This document shows positions 30,525 through 34,957 of a stretch of DNA of 34,957 nt, in pieces. The DNA is from CAZWRK01 sp964635875. Its GTDB lineage: Bacteria; Pseudomonadota; Gammaproteobacteria; Burkholderiales; Aquaspirillaceae. The stretch covers positions 1 through 34,957 of the forward strand of contig CAZWRK010000038.1 of NCBI GenBank assembly GCA_964635875.1, read 5' to 3'. A model generated the notes under the pieces. That model searched no databases and was not told the origin of the DNA. It saw only the letters and a list, made by a program, of their open reading frames with translations. The position numbers were made by a program, and so were the translations under genes. Positions within the stretch are counted from its first letter, which is position 1. Each line of letters starts with the position of its first letter.

Positions 30525-30561
30525 CAAAAAAAAGCCACCCCCCACAATCGTGGAGGATGGC
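30525..30561 (-). terminator. Rho-independent terminator after chaA
   Basis: On the minus strand, a 12-pair stem GCCATCCTCCAC/GTGGGGGGTGGC (two G-U) over a GATT loop is followed by eight T. Confidence 0.88.
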
Positions 30562-30578
30562 GAATAAACATCACAGCG

Positions 30579-31655
30579 CTATAGCCCAATCGCCGACAAG
30601 AAAATAAATGTCGCAAACAACGCAACGTGGGTATAGCCCTCGATCGCATTGGTTTCGCCATCGTGCAAATTGATGTTCGCAACCAAGAGCGTGAGCAGCA
30701 CCATTGCAGTTTGTGTCGGCGTCATGGCCATATTGATCGGCTGGCCGGTATACAGGGCAATGCCTTCGATCACAGGGATCGTCAACACCACCGTCGCCAA
30801 CGACGCACCCAGCGCAATATTCAGTACCGCTTGCATCCGGTTAGCCATTGCTGCGCGCATCGCGGTCAGAATCTCGGGGCTGGCGGAAATCAGCGCCACC
30901 AAAATCGCCGGAACAATTGCAGGCAAGCCGCTACCTTCCAAGCCCACACCCAAGAACACCGCCATCAACTCCGACAGCACCCCAATCAAGATAATACTGA
31001 GCACCAACAAGGCGGCGTGAAAAGGCACCTTGATCTCTTCAGCATGGTGCTCGGCGTTTTCTTTTTGCTCGTAGGCATAGTCAAAGAAATAGCTATGTTT
31101 GCCGGTTTGCATCCGCAAGAACAGCGCATAAAACAGCACCATCGCGATAATGGTAAAGGCAGAATAAGCCTGCCATTTATCGTCGGGGACAAACTCGGGC
31201 ACAAACATCGAAATACCGACCGCGACCAAAATCATCGAAATATACGTATTTCCAGAGTCAACGTTGTACGGTTGCTCGCCATGTTTTAAGCCGCCAATAA
31301 TCGCTGCGAAACCTAAAATCCCATTGATATCTAGCATCAGTGCGGCATACACCGTATCGCGCGCCAAAGTCGGGCCGCCGTCGGACAACATCATGATCGC
31401 CAAAATCACCACCTCGACGGTCACAGCCGAGAGCGTCAAAATCATGGTGCCATATGGCTCACCTAATTTTTCGGCCAGCAATTCTGCATGATGCGCCACC
31501 CGCAATGCCGCGCCCATAATCGCCACCAACAAGATCGCAATCACCGCAAACACCATCGGCCGACCGGCATGCAGCAAACTGTGCTCTAACGGAAATAACA
31601 CCACCGCCAGTGCCGCTGCAAAAATCAAATTTCTTTCTGAAAGCAACGATTTCAT
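30579..31655 (-). CDS. chaA: Calcium/proton antiporter ChaA
   Basis: A 358-residue inner-membrane protein with about eleven helices in two repeats, of the Ca2+:cation antiporter (CaCA) family. The first alpha repeat carries HAELLAEKLGEPYGTMILTL with VEVVIL, and the second ASPEILTAMRAAMANRMQAV with NIALGASLATVVLTIP, both containing the acidic residues that bind the cation. Length matches E. coli ChaA (366), which exchanges Na+, Ca2+ and K+ for H+ and helps at alkaline pH. Clear terminator downstream. It is 80 bases after the MYG1-like gene on the same strand, with a weak terminator between. Confidence 0.93.
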   Translation of the reverse strand: MKSLLSERNLIFAAALAVVLFPLEHSLLHAGRPMVFAVIAILLVAIMGAALRVAHHAELLAEKLGEPYGTMILTLSAVTVEVVILAIMMLSDGGPTLARDTVYAALMLDINGILGFAAIIGGLKHGEQPYNVDSGNTYISMILVAVGISMFVPEFVPDDKWQAYSAFTIIAMVLFYALFLRMQTGKHSYFFDYAYEQKENAEHHAEEIKVPFHAALLVLSIILIGVLSELMAVFLGVGLEGSGLPAIVPAILVALISASPEILTAMRAAMANRMQAVLNIALGASLATVVLTIPVIEGIALYTGQPINMAMTPTQTAMVLLTLLVANINLHDGETNAIEGYTHVALFATFIFLSAIGL

Positions 31656-31682
31656 TCCAGAGCCAATCTCTTAAAAAACATG

Positions 31683-31710
31683 AAAAAATAAGATACATCC
31701 CGTAGGGATG
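31683..31710 (-). terminator. Candidate terminator between MYG1-like gene and chaA
   Basis: On the minus strand, CATCCC-TAC-GGGATG is followed by TATCTTATTTTTT. A six-pair stem with an imperfect T tract, so moderate support. Confidence 0.6.
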
Positions 31711-31734
31711 CCGATTTCGATCGACACCCACCGC

Positions 31735-32646
31735 TTAGAGCGCATTCATCGCCAACGCAATCGCCCCTTCTTTAGACAACGCACCGGCAATAAATAAGCC
31801 GTTATGGCAAAAGACAGCATCGCTTACGCCCGAAACAGCGGCCAGATCCGCGCCCCGCAATCCGCCCCACGCGGCCGGTAAATCTTGGCGAGCATCGAAC
31901 GACCCCAGCTTTTTCAACACCACCCGCACTTGATATTGCTGCCCCGAACTTTCGGGGTAAACCACAAATAACACGGCGGGCATTTCATTCACAATCACGT
32001 CATCAAACGGCAAACGCGGCTGATCCAAAACCACAATCCGCCCCTCGGCTAAAACAGGTGCTTGCATCACAACCTGGCGGGCGAGCTGTTCGGCGACGGT
32101 ATCGCGCACCAAGTTACGCAACACCGGATCAGCAAATTGACAGGCCATTTCGAAACGAGCGTCATCTTCTTCCGCGGCGCGCACCTCTAGCCAAGTCCCA
32201 TTAAAGCGACTAATCATTGAAGAAAAACCAAAAGCAATCGGCCCATCTACATCGATGCCGTTATCGACGGCATCCGCCCACGCGATAAACTGGCTATCGA
32301 TGATCTGCGCGACGGTTTCAGCCATCTCTGCCGAGGCTTGCGGATACACGGCTTGCACAAACGCCGCACCATACGTCCGCCATACCAAACCTGCACCGGC
32401 ATAAGGCAAGCCAGAATCGCGCCGCTCGGCAAAACCTTTTTGGTGATGATCAAAACGATGCGCGGCAACATCGTAAACACCGCCGACATCGACCAAATAA
32501 TCACATTCCGCCAAAACCGCCGCGTCACGACTCCGAATCAGCTGCGTTTCGATGCCCTGCGCAGCTAAGACCGTGCGCAAAACGCTCACGCCCAAGACCT
32601 CATCGGCATGAAAAGAGCCGGAGTGCGTCCCAATTTTTGTTGTCAT
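31735..32646 (-). CDS. MYG1-family protein (predicted DHH-like metal-dependent exonuclease)
   Basis: A 303-residue protein of the MYG1/UPF0160 family, widespread in eukaryotes and bacteria. Motifs: IGTHSGSFHADEVLGVSVLR, CDYLVDVGGVYD, RFDHHQKGF and WADAVDNGIDVDGP, with His/Asp residues for two metals as in DHH phosphoesterases. Eukaryotic MYG1 has been reported as a 3'-5' RNA exonuclease; the bacterial role is not known to me. GGTGAAAG lies right before the ATG. The neighbours (chaA, purT) give no functional link. Confidence 0.9.
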   Translation of the reverse strand: MTTKIGTHSGSFHADEVLGVSVLRTVLAAQGIETQLIRSRDAAVLAECDYLVDVGGVYDVAAHRFDHHQKGFAERRDSGLPYAGAGLVWRTYGAAFVQAVYPQASAEMAETVAQIIDSQFIAWADAVDNGIDVDGPIAFGFSSMISRFNGTWLEVRAAEEDDARFEMACQFADPVLRNLVRDTVAEQLARQVVMQAPVLAEGRIVVLDQPRLPFDDVIVNEMPAVLFVVYPESSGQQYQVRVVLKKLGSFDARQDLPAAWGGLRGADLAAVSGVSDAVFCHNGLFIAGALSKEGAIALAMNAL

Positions 32647-32761
32647 CTTTCACCTTTTTACACATCAAACGCCGCTCTATCCGCCGCCATTCTGGGAAAT
32701 TTTTAGGCACAACAGCCGAGGGTGCCCAAAACAGTCGGCCTGAATCAACGCAGCCTCAAGC

Positions 32762-32794
32762 AAAACACCCCGAACGCATCGCATTTCGGGGTGT
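32762..32794 (-). terminator. Rho-independent terminator after purT
   Basis: ACACCCCGAA pairs with TTCGGGGTGT, ten perfect pairs at 32765-32774 and 32785-32794, followed on the minus strand by TTTT. Confidence 0.88.
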
Positions 32795-32811
32795 GTCATC
32801 CATCACAGGCC

Positions 32812-34014
32812 TTATTCGCCTGCAACCACTTTCACGCAACTTGCCGCCAGTTTGGCGCGCGCCCGCGCCGAATCAACATCTTGTGACCGCACCACGGCGA
32901 CACCCATCCGACGGCGCATAAAGCTTTCCGGCTTACCAAACAAGCGAATATCCGCCCCTTCCACCGCCAAGGCCGCTTCGACACCCTCGAATGCCACGCC
33001 GCTGGCCTCCATTCCGCCATAAATCACCGCCGATGCCGCCGGTTGGCGCAGGGTCACATCGACCGGCAAGCCCAAAATTGCGCGGGCGTGCAGCTCAAAT
33101 TCACTGTAAATCTGGCTCGCCAAGGTCACAAGGCCGGTATCGTGCGGGCGCGGGCTGACTTCAGAGAACCACACTTGATCGCCCTTCACAAACAACTCCA
33201 CCCCGAACAAACCGCGCCCACCCAAGGCCGTGGTGACTTTTTCGGCCATCGCTTGCGCGCGCTCCAACGCCAAGGCCGACATCGGCTGTGGCTGCCAGCT
33301 TTCGACATAATCACCGTGCTGCTGCACATGGCCGACCGGCGCGCAAAACGACGTTGCCACGCCGCCTGCACCATCATTGGCACGCACTGTCAGCAGAGTG
33401 ATTTCGTAATCAAAATCGACAAAACCTTCGACAATCACCCGCCCTTTGTCCACGCGACCGGCGCTGACTGCGTACCGCCACGCGGCGGCCACATCATCTG
33501 GCCCTTTCAGCAAAGATTGCCCTTTGCCGCTGGATGACATCACTGGCTTTACCAAACACGGATAACCGATGCCGCCCGCAATCGCGGCTTGTAATTCGTC
33601 CAAGCTCGAAGCAAACGCATAGGCCGAAGTCGGCAAGCCGAGCGTTTCTGCGGCCAAGCAGCGAATACCTTCGCGGTTCATGGTCAGATTTGCCGCGCGC
33701 GCAGTCGGAATCACCTCAGCCAAGCCATCGGCCTCAATCCGCAATAATTCTTCGGTCGCAATCGCCTCGATTTCGGGCACGATCAAATGTGGCCGCTCGG
33801 CTTCAACCAAGGCGCGCAACGCAACCGGATCGGCCATGTTGATGACGTGACTACGGTGTGCCACCTGCATTGCAGGCGCATTCGGATAGCGGTCGACCGC
33901 AATGGTTTCGACCCCCAAACGCTGCAAGGCAATCACCACTTCTTTGCCCAATTCACCACTACCCAACAACATGACCCGCCGCGCCGAGGCGGAAAGAGGC
34001 GTTCCGATACGCAT
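32812..34014 (-). CDS. purT: Formate-dependent phosphoribosylglycinamide formyltransferase PurT
   Basis: A 400-residue ATP-grasp enzyme of purine synthesis, joining formate to GAR using ATP. It matches E. coli PurT (392 residues) throughout: RVMLLGSGELGKEVVIALQR, TIAVDRYPNAPAMQVAHRSH, VPEIEAIATEEL, PCLVKPVMSSSGKGQS, and FSEVSPRPHDTGLVTL near the metal/ATP site. All core motifs appear intact. I chose ATG 34014 (AGAGA six bases before) over the ATG two codons earlier at 34020. It follows hutH in the same direction, but a strong terminator lies between them. Confidence 0.96.
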   Translation of the reverse strand: MRIGTPLSASARRVMLLGSGELGKEVVIALQRLGVETIAVDRYPNAPAMQVAHRSHVINMADPVALRALVEAERPHLIVPEIEAIATEELLRIEADGLAEVIPTARAANLTMNREGIRCLAAETLGLPTSAYAFASSLDELQAAIAGGIGYPCLVKPVMSSSGKGQSLLKGPDDVAAAWRYAVSAGRVDKGRVIVEGFVDFDYEITLLTVRANDGAGGVATSFCAPVGHVQQHGDYVESWQPQPMSALALERAQAMAEKVTTALGGRGLFGVELFVKGDQVWFSEVSPRPHDTGLVTLASQIYSEFELHARAILGLPVDVTLRQPAASAVIYGGMEASGVAFEGVEAALAVEGADIRLFGKPESFMRRRMGVAVVRSQDVDSARARAKLAASCVKVVAGE

Positions 34015-34079
34015 GACCATTCTCTATCTGTATAAAAACAAGCGAAATGGTAGCACGCAAGGCCACAGAGCCCATGAAA

Positions 34080-34103
34080 CAAAAAGCAGACCTTTCGGTC
34101 TGC
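34080..34103 (-). terminator. Rho-independent terminator after hutH
   Basis: On the minus strand, GCAGACC-GAAA-GGTCTGC is followed by TTTTTG. A perfect seven-pair stem with a GNRA tetraloop. Confidence 0.93.
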
Positions 34104-34135
34104 CTTTAGAGAACATCCTTCCAGCTCAATTGGAT

Positions 34136-34957
34136 TTACAGCGACGGCAACAAACCCGCAATCGCGAAACGGTTGTAAGTCGCGTCTTGAATCAGCTGTA
34201 CGGCTTTTTCGATATCGGGGGCGAAGTAGCGATCTTTGTCGTAAAAAGACACCACTTCACGCAGCAACGCTTTCGCGTCTTCCAACACCGGTGCGGCTTT
34301 GTTCGGCGCGCGGAAATCGACCCCTTGGCAGGCCGCCAGCAGCTCTACCGCCAAAATACCAGCAGTGTTGTCGGCCATATCGCGCAGACGACGACCGGCA
34401 AACGTCGCCATCGACACATGGTCCTCTTGGTTCGCGGAGGTCGGCAAGCTATCAACCGAAGCCGGATGCGCCAACGATTTATTTTCCGAAGCCAAGGCCG
34501 CGCCGGTCACTTGCGCAATCATAAAGCCCGAGTTCACCCCACCGTTATTCACCAAGAACGGCGGCAGTTTCGACAAGTTGCTGTCAATCAACAACGCCAT
34601 GCGCCGTTCGGACAGCGAACCGATTTCAGCAATCGCCAACGCCAGATTATCCGCCGCAAAAGCGACCGGCTCGGCGTGGAAATTGCCGCCCGACAGAATG
34701 TCGTTATCGTCGGCAAACACCAGCGGATTGTCTGACACCGAATTGGCTTCAACCAGCAACACTTCCGAAGCATGACGAATCTGGGTTAAACACGCGCCCA
34801 TCACTTGCGGTTGGCAACGCAAGCTGTACGGGTCTTGCACTTTGCCGCAGTTTTCGTGCGAGTGCGCAATTTCACTTTCTGCGCCGAGTAGGGCGCGATA
34901 TTGCGCCGCCGCGTCGATTTGACCGCGTTGGCCGCGGGCAGCATGAATGCGTGGGTC
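34136..34957 (-). CDS. hutH: Histidine ammonia-lyase HutH, 3' part only
   Basis: The C-terminal 273 residues of histidine ammonia-lyase; the gene runs off the right edge. HutH removes ammonia from histidine to give urocanate, the first step of histidine use. Visible conserved blocks: QDPYSLRCQPQVMGACLTQI, VEANSVSDNPLVF, SGGNFHAEPVAFAADNLALA and SLPTSANQEDHVSMA. The catalytic MIO (Ala-Ser-Gly) lies in the missing N-terminal part. The reading frame is open to the window edge, beginning DPRIHAARGQRGQ there. Other hut genes are not visible. Confidence 0.96.
   Translation of the reverse strand, partial: DPRIHAARGQRGQIDAAAQYRALLGAESEIAHSHENCGKVQDPYSLRCQPQVMGACLTQIRHASEVLLVEANSVSDNPLVFADDNDILSGGNFHAEPVAFAADNLALAIAEIGSLSERRMALLIDSNLSKLPPFLVNNGGVNSGFMIAQVTGAALASENKSLAHPASVDSLPTSANQEDHVSMATFAGRRLRDMADNTAGILAVELLAACQGVDFRAPNKAAPVLEDAKALLREVVSFYDKDRYFAPDIEKAVQLIQDATYNRFAIAGLLPSL

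Noticed and set aside
30354..30545. 63-residue minus-strand open frame in the gap after chaA
   Set aside because: It crosses the region at the chaA terminator, has no ribosome site and no conserved feature.
1..34957. Prophage, transposon or CRISPR array
   Set aside because: No integrase, transposase, phage structural gene, terminal inverted repeat or regularly spaced repeats were seen on reading both strands.

Overview
The window reads as ordinary bacterial chromosome, densely coded on both strands with short gaps and many overlapping gene pairs. It holds 33 supportable protein genes, two of them cut by the window edges, and I saw no rRNA, tRNA, CRISPR array, insertion sequence or prophage. 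Gene content points to a motile, flexible, Gram-negative proteobacterium: periplasmic proteins with signal peptides, two chemoreceptors, c-di-GMP enzymes, a NosP/NahK-type pair and genes of PQQ-linked alcohol oxidation. My best guess is a betaproteobacterium, perhaps of the Neisseriales; this rests on gene content and an impression of intermediate GC, not on a marker gene.

Layout. 1-384: start of a thiolase on the minus strand. 716-2025: a translationally coupled pair, a small soluble protein resembling a degenerate chemoreceptor tip and a stand-alone di-iron beta-lactamase-fold (ODP-like) protein, closed by a strong terminator. 2337-4379: a Cache-type chemoreceptor. 4420-5820: a cytidylyltransferase and a LicD-like transferase, probably modifying a surface glycan. 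5922-7328: an exonuclease fused to a decayed GIY-YIG domain. 7308-9591: a divergent LysR/MFS pair resembling ynfL/ynfM. 9833-12873: parA, parB and a GAF/HD-GYP phosphodiesterase, all on the minus strand, with striking repeats upstream. 13039-17791: a diguanylate cyclase convergent with an overlapping FIST protein/hybrid kinase operon of the nosP-nahK type. 17893-22095: five PQQ-alcohol-oxidation accessory genes (CxxxCW protein; ABC permease, ATPase, beta-propeller and binding protein) with no dehydrogenase in view. 22297-23772: a Pit phosphate transporter. 23956-25356: a double-receiver response regulator and a TerB-like protein. 25424-27076: a second chemoreceptor. 27259-29430: an apparent marR-cytochrome b561-yceI-yceI operon whose promoter carries a perfect 18-bp palindrome between -35 and -10. 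29569-30357: an orphan ABC ATPase lacking several catalytic motifs. 30579-34957: chaA, a MYG1-family protein, purT and the 3' part of hutH, all on the minus strand.

A theme is signal transduction for motility and biofilm state: possible oxygen sensing (ODP pair), nitric oxide or other small-molecule sensing (FIST/kinase), making and breaking c-di-GMP (GGDEF and HD-GYP), and two chemoreceptors. The most unusual items are the ODP plus mini-receptor pair, the parAB locus embedded between c-di-GMP genes, and the degenerate ABC ATPase. All calls come from reading the sequence and recalling families; no database search was possible.
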